From Vreelandella zhuhanensis (GTDB lineage Bacteria > Pseudomonadota > Gammaproteobacteria > Pseudomonadales > Halomonadaceae): DNA of 64,000 nucleotides. Location of the stretch: the NCBI RefSeq assembly GCF_009793355.1, contig NZ_WTKP01000001.1, forward strand, positions 372,001 to 436,000, read 5' to 3'. Shown here in pieces: positions 1-7,501 of the stretch. Numbering within the stretch: the first letter of the stretch is position 1; every line of letters starts with the position of its first letter. Under the pieces are notes generated by a model. That model was not told where the DNA came from. It saw nothing but the letters and a program-made list of their open reading frames with translations, and did no database searches. The position numbers and the translations under genes are program-made.

Positions 1-33
1 CGCTAAACCACTTTGACTTGCTCAATCACAAAC

Positions 34-68
34 AAGAAGGCCGCTGATCGATGATCAGCGGCCTTCTT
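34..68. terminator. Bidirectional hairpin terminator downstream of the phasin gene
   Basis: A perfect 16-bp inverted repeat (34-49 and 53-68) separated by a 3-base loop. The arms are GC-rich in the middle and end in AAGAA/TTCTT, so both strands give a stable hairpin followed by a short pyrimidine stretch. It lies just past the stop codon of the minus-strand phasin gene and probably ends that transcript; it could also stop transcription entering from the left. Confidence 0.75.
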
Positions 69-105
69 GGGTAACGTCCTGCCGACTAGACCTCGGCTAG
101 CCGTT

Positions 106-486
106 TTACTTGGCTGTCTTGGGAGCAGCCTGCTGTGCTTGCTTGACGTTTTCTTCGGTCAGCTTCTGGCCTTGCTGAACAAAATCCTTCTGCAAGGAAA
201 CCACTTTCTCGGCATCTTTTTTCAGACGCTCAGCCAAGTCCTGGGCAGCTTGCTGCTGGCCTTCCATGTAGCTACGTAGGCCTTCAGCATCCTTGACGTT
301 CATGAGGCTGCGCAGCTGGGCCAGGCCGTTGTCAGCATAAGCCTTGCTGGCATCCAGCTGCGCGTTGACCAGTTTCTCGGTGAAGTCGACGGACAAGGCA
401 GCGTATGCGCGAGCCGGACCGAACATCATGGATTCGATTTGCTGGGTATCGAACTGCTTAGGGTCAAAATTGAAGTTGTTCATCAT
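106..486 (-). CDS. Phasin family protein (PHA granule-associated), copy 1
   Basis: A 126-residue protein of the phasin_2 type: an amphipathic, Ala/Gln/Glu-rich helical protein with no membrane segment, starting with an NNFNFDPKQFDTQQ-like segment and ending in Gln/Ala/Lys-rich sequence. Phasins coat polyhydroxyalkanoate granules and control their size and number. The start chosen is the ATG at 486 (the second of a tandem ATG pair is equally possible), because a GGAGG sits 8 bases upstream; the longer reading to 549 runs through the presumed promoter and operator. The gene stands alone between a terminator and a large TGC/GCA palindrome. A second, different phasin lies next to phaC at 42.4-42.9 kb. 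Family assignment is firm; the granule role is from the family. Confidence 0.88.
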   Translation of the reverse strand: MMNNFNFDPKQFDTQQIESMMFGPARAYAALSVDFTEKLVNAQLDASKAYADNGLAQLRSLMNVKDAEGLRSYMEGQQQAAQDLAERLKKDAEKVVSLQKDFVQQGQKLTEENVKQAQQAAPKTAK

Positions 487-538
487 GATAGGAACCTCCA
501 TAGGTTCTTGAAGTAGCGAACAGGAGATCCCTGCTCTG

Positions 539-575
539 TTGCAATGCACAATAGCATGCTATTTGTGCATTGCAA
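539..575. promoter_or_regulatory. Large TGC/GCA-rich palindrome upstream of the phasin; candidate PhaR operator
   Basis: The 37-base stretch reads almost identically on both strands, with arms TTGCAATGCACAA and TTGTGCATTGCAA around a central GCATGC; one arm has a single extra base. It lies 53-89 bp upstream of the phasin start. The PHA-responsive repressor PhaR is known to bind TGC/GCA-rich sites in phasin promoters, so this is a plausible operator. No phaR gene is visible in the window, so the assignment is inference. Confidence 0.55.
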
Positions 576-607
576 CAATATCTTTCACACTTCTCCACCA
601 AGACTTA

Positions 608-1324
608 TCAAGGCATGTGTTGGCAATGCAGGTAAATAGGATCGAATTGAGAAAACGTCTTCAATCGTTCCCAGTCATGAATCGTCAGCCGTTTCTTTTC
701 CAGCGTTACCAGGCCTTCCTGGCGCAGCTTTTGAAGAACGCGGTTGGTATGTACCGATGTTAGTCCCATCGTCTCGCCGAGTTCCGCCTGGGTCAGTGGA
801 AACTCAAAACTGTCGTTTTCAGCACAGCCGGCAATACGTGAGCGTATCAGCATTTCACAAAAGACATGCGCCACTCGCGACTCGGCCGAGCGAGTCCCCA
901 TATTAACCAACCACTCTCGCAAAACGGCTTCATCAACCAGGTTCGACCAGAAAAGCGCTCGCGCCAGGCGATAATGGTTTTCCATGATGTCGCGCATAGC
1001 ATCTGCGGGAAACCTGCACAGCGTCAGGGGAGTAAGCGCCCGTATCGAGTGGTCCATTTCCTCAAGGATAGCGATATGCACATTACATAGATCCCCGGGG
1101 ATCAAGTAGGCCATGATGTGGTTATCGCCATTTTCCAGAAGCTTGTAGCGACATCCCCATCCCTTTTCTATGAGGTAGACGTAGTCAGGCCGCTCGCCCT
1201 CGTTGATAATGACCTCACCTTTTTCGACGAAAGTGCTTTGGGCACCCACCTTCGCCAGCACCTGCTTTTCTTCTTCGGAGAGAGTCATGTAGTAACTCAA
1301 TTTATTAATCAAGGGGTCAATCAC
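608..1324 (-). CDS. Crp/Fnr family transcriptional regulator
   Basis: A 238-residue regulator with an N-terminal cyclic-nucleotide-binding-type beta-barrel (about residues 20-130, including a GERPDYVYLIEKGW segment) and a C-terminal Crp-type helix-turn-helix (about 165-225, with LTQAELGETMGLTSVHTNRV). It lacks the clustered N-terminal cysteines of true Fnr, so an oxygen-sensing iron-sulfur cluster is unlikely. The start is taken as the GTG at 1324, which has AAGGAG 7 bases upstream; the longer reading to 1411 has no comparable site. It is followed on the same strand by nothing obviously co-regulated. The ligand and targets are unknown. Confidence 0.85.
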   Translation of the reverse strand: MIDPLINKLSYYMTLSEEEKQVLAKVGAQSTFVEKGEVIINEGERPDYVYLIEKGWGCRYKLLENGDNHIMAYLIPGDLCNVHIAILEEMDHSIRALTPLTLCRFPADAMRDIMENHYRLARALFWSNLVDEAVLREWLVNMGTRSAESRVAHVFCEMLIRSRIAGCAENDSFEFPLTQAELGETMGLTSVHTNRVLQKLRQEGLVTLEKKRLTIHDWERLKTFSQFDPIYLHCQHMP

Positions 1325-1433
1325 TGCCTCTCTCCTTGTTCGGTTTGGCTTATTATAATAGTTATAGCTATCGCTTATATAGATAAAGGCAGTATCCCCG
1401 CTTAAAACCAAGGAGGCAGCGAACTAGCGTACG

Positions 1434-2288
1434 TCACGTCGCCACATGCTTCGGCACTGTTTCAGGCGCTGTCTTGCGTAAGATATAACTCAGTACGACC
1501 AGCACCCCCAGCACACTCATCATCGTAGCGGGAATCCAGGTGATAAGCCCACCGAGTTGTTGGTCAGTCTGGGGAGCAAGCGGCCAAGCACGGCCACACA
1601 CCGAGTAAACATCAAATAGCAGGCGGTCGCTGAAGGTAATGACCGCTCCCAGAAGAATCTGCGGAATCACCACCAGCCATAGAATCAAGATACGAGTACC
1701 ATAGCCCAAGCCGCCTTTGCCATGTGGGCGAGGGTCGAGCATCAGGCACCAGAAAAGCAACCCATCGATCAGCATGCTCCAATTCATGACGGCATAGAGC
1801 CGCCTGCTCAGCATCGCATCAAAGTGCACCTCGGGGATTAGCCAGAAATAGATCAACCCAACGAAGAGCACCGCCGCCACCAGCGGCTGTTGAACCAACC
1901 TATACAAGCGGCCGAGGACATAGGCCAGCGAACTGTTCTCCGAGATGCTTTTCAACCAGGTGGGCATACCCGCCGCCAGTACAGGAAGAGGCGCCGCCAA
2001 AACAATTAAAAAAGGCGCGGCATGGTGTAGTACCAAGTGCTGCGCGCGGTGGGTGAAGAACATGAACTGGGCGAGATAATCGTAGTGGGTTTGAGTGACG
2101 GTGTAGATAGCCCCCACTCCCACCAGGAAAGCCGTCGCCCGCCAGAAGCCGTTTGTCAGCCCCTTATGTCGCCTTGAACGCAGGCCACGCAGATAGAGCA
2201 GCATAGCCGCCAGACAACCTAGCGACCAACTCGGGGAAAACTCCCAAGGGAGAATATAGCTCGCTAAAACGCTCAATTCTTCCATCAT
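1434..2288 (-). CDS. CtaG (Caa3_CtaG) family cytochrome c oxidase assembly membrane protein
   Basis: A 284-residue polytopic membrane protein with about seven hydrophobic segments and the family-typical first half: a WEFSPSW opening, then a His-rich stretch FFTHRAQHLVLHHAAPFL near residues 85-100. This is the Caa3_CtaG family, first linked to assembly of caa3-type oxidases in Bacillus; it is unrelated to Cox11, which is also called CtaG. A caa3-type oxidase operon is present at 55-60 kb, so a supporting role is plausible, although the genes are not adjacent. Two ATGs (2288 and 2285) are possible starts. Confidence 0.82.
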   Translation of the reverse strand: MMEELSVLASYILPWEFSPSWSLGCLAAMLLYLRGLRSRRHKGLTNGFWRATAFLVGVGAIYTVTQTHYDYLAQFMFFTHRAQHLVLHHAAPFLIVLAAPLPVLAAGMPTWLKSISENSSLAYVLGRLYRLVQQPLVAAVLFVGLIYFWLIPEVHFDAMLSRRLYAVMNWSMLIDGLLFWCLMLDPRPHGKGGLGYGTRILILWLVVIPQILLGAVITFSDRLLFDVYSVCGRAWPLAPQTDQQLGGLITWIPATMMSVLGVLVVLSYILRKTAPETVPKHVAT

Positions 2289-2451
2289 GGCTGCGCTGCG
2301 CTCCTGGCCCGTGAGTGCCTACCCATACCGATAAGCGTAGCCTAGGAAATATTGATGCCTTGAAGCGCCTGTTGCCTTGAACCGAAACTGAAAAGCCTCT
2401 TGGTGTCTGCGCCCTGTTCGGATGTTTATAATTCAAATGAGTAAACAGTAC

Positions 2452-3168
2452 ATGAAGCGAGAAGGTTGGCTATTCAAGCTCGGCATGGTGGGCTCGGTCA
2501 CCCTGGTCATGCTAGGAATCTGGTGGGTATTGCATAGGCTGGGAATGCCCAACAGCCTTTCGGCTCAAGCCATTTCCGAGTGGTTGAATGCGCATGGTCC
2601 TCTCGGACCGCTGTTACTCGTATTGATGATGATTCTTGCGGTAGTGGTGGGGCCTATCCCCACCCTGCCCATCAGTGCGGCCGCCGGGCTGGCATTCGGC
2701 ATATTCCAGGGAACCCTGGTGGCCGCGGTGGGAGCGATGATCGGCGCGTTGGTGGCCTTTTTCGTGGCTCGCTTGCTGGGGCGCGAACTTCTTCGCAAAC
2801 GGCTTTCGCATCATCCTCTTTTCTCAGCGGATGGGGCGCAGCATATGCTGTTCTGGACGGTCTTTCTGACACGGCTCATTCCACTCTTCTCGTTTGCCTT
2901 GGTCAGTTACGCCGCTGGCGTCACGGCCATCGCTACTTGGCGTTTCGCCATGGCCACGTTTCTGGGGATGCTCCCCATGACGGTTATATTTTCCGGTCTG
3001 GGCACCACTTTCGAGCTCAACCCCGTCCTGACGGTCACCGCAGCTCTGGCGGTGCTGACGTTGATGACACTGCTGCCTTACTACCTGCGCCGCCACCCTA
3101 CTTCCCGATTGGCTCGCTGGCTTCACCTGGCCACTGATGCAGTCCCCAAAAATCGGCCCCGGCGTTAA
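2452..3168 (+). CDS. TVP38/TMEM64 (VTT domain) family membrane protein
   Basis: A membrane protein of about 238 residues with a VTT/SNARE-associated (DedA-like) domain: an N-terminal membrane segment, a Gly/Ala-rich re-entrant-like stretch PISAAAGLAFGIFQG, and the FLTRLIPLFSFALVSYAAG motif characteristic of TVP38 proteins. Such proteins are lipid scramblase- or transport-like; the substrate here is not known. The start is uncertain: in-frame ATGs occur at 2422, 2437 and 2452, none with a good ribosome site. A TATAAT at 2427-2432 would place the two earlier ATGs inside or right beside a promoter, so the third is preferred. It is divergent from the CtaG-like gene. Confidence 0.85.
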   Translation: MKREGWLFKLGMVGSVTLVMLGIWWVLHRLGMPNSLSAQAISEWLNAHGPLGPLLLVLMMILAVVVGPIPTLPISAAAGLAFGIFQGTLVAAVGAMIGALVAFFVARLLGRELLRKRLSHHPLFSADGAQHMLFWTVFLTRLIPLFSFALVSYAAGVTAIATWRFAMATFLGMLPMTVIFSGLGTTFELNPVLTVTAALAVLTLMTLLPYYLRRHPTSRLARWLHLATDAVPKNRPRR

Positions 3169-3285
3169 ACAATCAAACAAATAGACATGAGCCACAAAAA
3201 AAATCGGCGAAGACTGTAAGGCCTTCCTAGAGTTAACGACTAAGGATCAGCAAATAATAAAACCGGGTCATGGGAGGGTTCGGGA

Positions 3286-5703
3286 ATGGCTGAGCAAAAA
3301 ATGCCAAAACGTCGTTACTGGTTGGGAGGCAAACGCGCCGCTGAGCAGGACCGGTTCTTTCGGGAAGCCCTCGAGACTCAAGGCTGGGAGCCAGGCAATG
3401 CAGATGAGTGGGACGCCGGTTGGTACACGGGCATGCCCGACCCAGCCCAATTCAAGCATGTCTCCGCGCAACGCAAGCTCAATCATTTTCCCGGCAATAA
3501 TGCCCTGACGGTAAAAAGTCGCCTGCATGACATTCTGGCGGCGCTGCGTTCCCGTATCCACGAAACCTTCGGTCCGAACCACGAAGCGAGTGCGCGGCTG
3601 GCCTTCTTTCCTCGGGTCTACTCCATGCCCAAGGATTACCATGCCCTGCAACAGGCGGCCCTTGCGCATCCCGAGAAACACTGGATTCTCAAACCCAAGA
3701 ATGCCTCCAAGGGCAAAGGTATCCGCGTGCTGCGAGACGTGGGCGAGACACCGCTCGAACCCAACTGGATGGTTCAAGAGTATCTGGCCCATCCGCATAC
3801 CATTCGCGGCCACAAATATGTGCTTCGCCTTTATGTGTTGATTGCTTCTCTCGAACCGCTTCGGCTGTATGTCTATCGCCAAGGGTTTGCCAAGCTGGCC
3901 TCGGAGCCTTATGACGTCAACGATGCAGACAACCCCTACAGCCAGCTGACCAACCCCGATATCAACGCCCTGAATACCTCGGCGGAGATTCCCGTCGAGT
4001 TCATCGACCTGGAACGCTACCGTGAATGGTTGCGTCACCAAGGCCATGACGACGAACGCCTCTTCAAGCAAATTCATGACTTGATCACCCTGACCGTGAT
4101 TTCCGCTCTGGATGCCATGCGCCAACGCACGGCCGAGTTCGGCGCCGACTCCCAAGGTTGCTATGAGCTATTGGGCCTTGACTGCATGGTGGACGCCGAC
4201 CTTAAGCCCTGGATTCTGGAATGCAACCTCAGCCCCTCGCTGGGCATCTGCGCCAAGCCCGAGGATGGCGGCATCGTCGAGGAAAAAATCAAGAATGGGC
4301 TGGTGAAGGATATGGTTGCGCTGGTGGGGATCGATGCACCCGGGCAGCAAACCGCCGAGACATTCGCTCAGCAGGCCGAACAGGAACTGGCCCGTGCCGG
4401 TGGCTTCCAGCGCCTGTATCCCAATCGATCGCCATCGCACTATCTGCCGTACTTCTCGCTGCCCCGGCTTGCTGATATTCAGCTGGCCGACGCCTTGGCA
4501 GGCCATCCCGTTCCACGCCCGACCTTATGCCGTTGGCAGGCAGCGGAAGTGTTCGATGATGACCAGCTCGCGCTCTACGCCACCCATACCGGGCATTACT
4601 ATCGGCTCAACGATACTGCCGCCTTGATCTGGTTGCTGGCAACCGAGGGCCTGGACCCGGACGCCATCACCGAGCAACTCGCCTGTTCCGCCGGGCTCAC
4701 GCAAGGGGAAACCGTCGATAGCCAGGCCTTGCGTCACGAGGTATGGACGAGCCTTGCAGAATGGTGTCGCAACGGCTTACTCAGACAGCAGGTTCCAAGA
4801 CGGGAGTTTCCAAGACAACAGGGCGAGCAGCCTCCCTCCGGCCACGCTTTCTCCTCTGCCGATGAGACTCAGCCGAGTGCCTCTGAGGTGTCGCTGCCTT
4901 CCATGAAACTGCTAGGCAAGGACCAGCAATGGCAACTGCACACTGACAGCGCCCCCGTTCTGGCCCGGCTGGCGCCGCTGCTGTCGCCCATGGCTGAAGA
5001 TGATTACGCCAAGGGCCTGCCTCGCCTTGAAATCCTGCGGGATTCGCCGGGTTACACCCTGGTCACCCATGGAGAAGTGCTGGCTTCGCGCCTGAAACTG
5101 GCCTCGCTAGCGCCTGCACTGATTACCTATCTGGCCCGCCAGGCGGCATCGACACACCAACTGGTGATCGATGCCGGCTTGCTGACGACGCCGGAAGGGA
5201 CAATGGCGCTATGCCTGTTTGCCACCCCTGAAGAAGGCGAGGCCTTGGCAAAACGCCTTGCGTCATCTTCGGCGCTGTCATTGACGCGGGGAATCCGCCT
5301 GGATACCACTACCTTCATGCAAGCAGAACCCTTGGGACTGCCGATATCGGCCACCCTGCTGCGCGAAGCCACAACCTCGCTGCTGGTGTTACCTGAAAAA
5401 GGCCAAGTGCGACAGGTGATATGGATCAACCATGAAAAAGCCCAAGAAGCTTCCCCGGCCTTATCCGAGCCCCTTTCAAGCCTGGATGCGCTGGGGGCGT
5501 TATTGCCCTGCTGTTACGCCCCCCATGGCAAACCGCTGGATGCCGATGCCATCACCGGCCTGAACGACTGGCTCTCCCAATGTGAGCGCAGCGTGATCAA
5601 TCTGGAGGACGGCAGCGACGCGACCCAGATACTGACACAGCGACTCAAGGCTAAGCCTTCAGCCGCCCGAGCAGAAGCCGAGGATGAAGCCGAAGCCGAA
5701 TAA
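3286..5703 (+). CDS. Tubulin-tyrosine-ligase-like (TTLL) ATP-grasp amino acid ligase fused to PqqD-like and degenerate HprK-like regions
   Basis: An 805-residue multidomain protein. Residues ~60-350 are a TTL/TTLL-type ATP-grasp domain: WILKPKNASKGKGIRV (133-148), MVQEYL (162-167), GHKYVLRLYVLIAS (175-188), PLRLYVYRQG, SQLTN, and the metal-binding end LGLDCMVDADLKPWILECN with SPSLG (296-320). Eukaryotic TTLLs use this fold to add Glu, Gly or Tyr to acidic protein tails. Residues ~415-500 resemble a PqqD-like peptide-binding domain (HYYRLNDTAALIWLL), a domain that presents precursor peptides to modifying enzymes. Residues ~540-770 look like an HprK-related fold lacking a P-loop (inference). 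The protein ends in its own acidic tail (AEAEDEAEAE). GGGAGGG precedes the ATG. It is the first gene of the operon, followed by a Glu/Gly-repeat peptide, its likely substrate. Confidence 0.85.
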   Translation: MAEQKMPKRRYWLGGKRAAEQDRFFREALETQGWEPGNADEWDAGWYTGMPDPAQFKHVSAQRKLNHFPGNNALTVKSRLHDILAALRSRIHETFGPNHEASARLAFFPRVYSMPKDYHALQQAALAHPEKHWILKPKNASKGKGIRVLRDVGETPLEPNWMVQEYLAHPHTIRGHKYVLRLYVLIASLEPLRLYVYRQGFAKLASEPYDVNDADNPYSQLTNPDINALNTSAEIPVEFIDLERYREWLRHQGHDDERLFKQIHDLITLTVISALDAMRQRTAEFGADSQGCYELLGLDCMVDADLKPWILECNLSPSLGICAKPEDGGIVEEKIKNGLVKDMVALVGIDAPGQQTAETFAQQAEQELARAGGFQRLYPNRSPSHYLPYFSLPRLADIQLADALAGHPVPRPTLCRWQAAEVFDDDQLALYATHTGHYYRLNDTAALIWLLATEGLDPDAITEQLACSAGLTQGETVDSQALRHEVWTSLAEWCRNGLLRQQVPRREFPRQQGEQPPSGHAFSSADETQPSASEVSLPSMKLLGKDQQWQLHTDSAPVLARLAPLLSPMAEDDYAKGLPRLEILRDSPGYTLVTHGEVLASRLKLASLAPALITYLARQAASTHQLVIDAGLLTTPEGTMALCLFATPEEGEALAKRLASSSALSLTRGIRLDTTTFMQAEPLGLPISATLLREATTSLLVLPEKGQVRQVIWINHEKAQEASPALSEPLSSLDALGALLPCCYAPHGKPLDADAITGLNDWLSQCERSVINLEDGSDATQILTQRLKAKPSAARAEAEDEAEAE

Positions 5704-5815
5704 TGCAGCAAAGGCAGCTTCATCCTGGGCAAAACCGGAGTCGGCCCAGCTGGCTGACTTCATTGCGGGACGACATACAGCGTATGTCAATCGAGACCAT
5801 CCAAGGAGATAGACC

Positions 5816-6148
5816 ATGTCATTACAAGATCAAAAACGCCGCAGCCTGCTGAGTCGTCTGAGCCGTCAGCTGGGCTATACGGCCCCGGCATTGGCGCTTA
5901 TCGCCGGCACCGCGGCTTTCCAGGCCGTGGCAAGCGATGAAGCCACTCAAGCAGGGTTTAGCGCTTATCAGGAAGAAACCCTGTTGCTGGCGAGTATGCA
6001 CGCCGAAGGTGAAGCCGAGGGAGAGGGTGAAGGAGAAGGCGAGGAAGAGCATGAAGCTGAGGGCGAGGGAGAAGGCGAGGAAGAGCATGAAGCTGAGGGC
6101 GAGGGAGAAGGCGAAGGCGAAGGCGAAGGCGAAGCGGAAGCTTCCTGA
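5816..6148 (+). CDS. Small exported peptide with tubulin-tail-like Glu-Gly repeats; candidate TTLL substrate
   Basis: A 110-residue protein behind a strong AAGGAG site. Residues 1-40 form a signal-like leader: basic KRRSLLSRLSR, a hydrophobic stretch (APALALIAGTAAF) and a possible signal peptidase site after AVA at 37-39. Residues 41-62 are a linker. Residues 64-108 contain only Glu, Gly, Ala and His, with a 12-residue unit (GEGEGEEEHEAE) repeated twice and then a run of GE pairs. This resembles the EGEGEEEGEE tail of alpha-tubulin, the substrate of TTLL enzymes. The gene lies 112 bp after the TTLL-like ligase gene. Precursor status is inference from linkage, leader and tail. The opposite-strand reading frames here are artefacts of the repeat. 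Confidence 0.8.
   Translation: MSLQDQKRRSLLSRLSRQLGYTAPALALIAGTAAFQAVASDEATQAGFSAYQEETLLLASMHAEGEAEGEGEGEGEEEHEAEGEGEGEEEHEAEGEGEGEGEGEGEAEAS
6022..6130 (+). repeat. 36-bp repeat and GAAGGC-type microrepeats encoding the Glu-Gly tail
   Basis: A purine-only-like stretch of GAGGGAGA/GAAGGCGA codons. A 36-base unit ending in GAGGAAGAGCATGAAGCT occurs twice (ending near 6058 and 6094) and is followed by five or so tandem GAAGGC hexamers. Such a tract can change length by slippage, so the number of Glu-Gly pairs may vary between strains. Confidence 0.8.
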
Positions 6149-6238
6149 TCCCGAGCCGTTGCATCCAATGGAAAGGCTGGTGCTGTCCGGCTTCAGCCTC
6201 TCCCTTTCATCGCCGTGGCCCCAGAGGGAGACAGTGCA

Positions 6239-6802
6239 ATGGCAATAAACGACAAGGCGTTGGCGTTGGAGGCGCTCATCGAGGAAAGCCTTCATCCCCT
6301 TGCTCAACTCAGACAATTCCTCAATAGCCTATCGCCTCATCACTACCAGGAGGTCCTGGGCGAACGCAAGATGCATACCCTGGGGAAACACGTTCGCCAC
6401 ATTATCGATCATTACGATGCATTGCTGGATAAAGACATTTCATCCTTCCCCGATAGCCTCAACTATGAAAACCGCGAGCGCGATGTCGCGCTGGAGCAAT
6501 CGCCGCCCCTGGCCGTCGAGCACTTGAGGTGGATTGAGCGCGGCTTGCAAGCCCTGAAGCAAGGCTCAGCTACATCGCATCTTTCCTTGACCTACCCTGA
6601 CGCCCTCACCACCTTGACGCTCGATTCGAGCCTTGAACGCGAACTGGCCTTTCTCACCAGCCATACCATCCATCATATGGCGCTTATCGGGTTGTTGGCT
6701 GAAAGTCTCGGCTTGCGCGTCCCTGAAACCTTTGGCGTTCACCCTTCCACCCTGCGCCACTGGCAACGCGAATCGCTTGAAACCTCTGCAAGGAGTGCCT
6801 GA
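6239..6802 (+). CDS. DinB-fold family protein, third gene of the TTLL operon
   Basis: A 187-residue soluble helical protein with the DinB/YfiT-type four-helix pattern and likely metal-binding histidines: HVRHIIDHYDALLD near residue 50 and TSHTIHHMALIG near residue 145. Many members are metal-dependent transferases using thiols or other cofactors; the specific reaction here is unknown and the DNA-damage name does not imply function. The start is the ATG at 6239, preceded by GAGGGAGA; the earlier in-frame ATG at 6215 has no good site. It lies 90 bp after the Glu-Gly peptide gene and its stop overlaps the next start (TGATG), so it is translationally coupled to the DUF302 gene. Confidence 0.75.
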   Translation: MAINDKALALEALIEESLHPLAQLRQFLNSLSPHHYQEVLGERKMHTLGKHVRHIIDHYDALLDKDISSFPDSLNYENRERDVALEQSPPLAVEHLRWIERGLQALKQGSATSHLSLTYPDALTTLTLDSSLERELAFLTSHTIHHMALIGLLAESLGLRVPETFGVHPSTLRHWQRESLETSARSA

Positions 6803-7335
6803 TGTCTTACCATACTCGATCCATATCCACCTCTCGGCAGCATTCGAAATTCTGTCACATTGGCGCCGCCTTGCTGGCCGCCATGCTCATGCTGGCGGTG
6901 GCCTTTCCAGTGGCTGCCGAGACTCAGTGGCCCGAAGAAGGCTGGCAGGTAATGCCCACTCAACAGAGTTACGCCGAACTTCTCGAATCTCTACGTGAAG
7001 CCGTTCCCGCCGAAGGCATGGCGGTAGTGACGGAAGCCGGCCCCACCGAAGCGGCCGCGCAGCGAGGTGAAACGATTCCCGGCAACCGCGTCGTGGGGGT
7101 GTTCCGCAATGACTTTGCCGTGCGAGCTCTGCGCAGCAGCGTACCGGCGATGATAGAAGCGCCTGTGCGTTTTTACGTCACGGAACAGGCCGATGGCACG
7201 GCCACGTTATCCTGGAAAACCCCGACGCATGTCTTCGCGCCCTATGCCCATGAAAGCGATGAAAACCTGCTCGAACTCGCGAAGGAACTCGACGCTATTT
7301 TCATGGCGATCGCCGAGCGCGCCACCCAACGCTGA
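6802..7335 (+). CDS. Secreted DUF302 domain protein, fourth gene of the TTLL operon
   Basis: A 177-residue protein with an N-terminal signal peptide (hydrophobic segment about residues 18-37, cleavage probably after AVAAE-type sequence near 40), followed by a DUF302 domain: the segments SYAELLESLREAVPAEGM, FRNDFAVRAL and a C-terminal LLELAKELDAIF helix. DUF302 is a small alpha/beta fold of unknown biochemical role, often periplasmic. The start codon overlaps the stop of the DinB-like gene. An exported protein in this operon fits the exported nature of the Glu-Gly peptide. Confidence 0.8.
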   Translation: MSYHTRSISTSRQHSKFCHIGAALLAAMLMLAVAFPVAAETQWPEEGWQVMPTQQSYAELLESLREAVPAEGMAVVTEAGPTEAAAQRGETIPGNRVVGVFRNDFAVRALRSSVPAMIEAPVRFYVTEQADGTATLSWKTPTHVFAPYAHESDENLLELAKELDAIFMAIAERATQR

Positions 7336-7501
7336 CATTGTTCTTTCTTGCATGCCGACCTTGGAAATTGCGGGAAGTGGCTTGATCCTATATTCCTAAA
7401 AAATATAACAAAGTTATTATTAATTCTTCTAAAGCATATTGAAAATCTCGACAATCCTCGGATAATACCAATGCTTATACCCGACCCAAGAGATCAAGAT
7501 T

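Noticed and set aside
3168..3285. A terminator or promoter between the VTT gene and the TTLL operon
   Set aside because: No clear hairpin or promoter pair could be found by eye in this A-rich stretch.
5822..6316. A 164-codon minus-strand frame opposite the Glu-Gly peptide gene
   Set aside because: The composition (Phe/Ala/Ser repeats) simply mirrors the GAAGGC repeat; the plus-strand frame has a strong AAGGAG site, a leader and operon spacing.
6239..6802. Reading the DinB-like gene as a DNA-damage response gene
   Set aside because: The fold name is historical; most members are metal-dependent enzymes, and there is no LexA-like box upstream.
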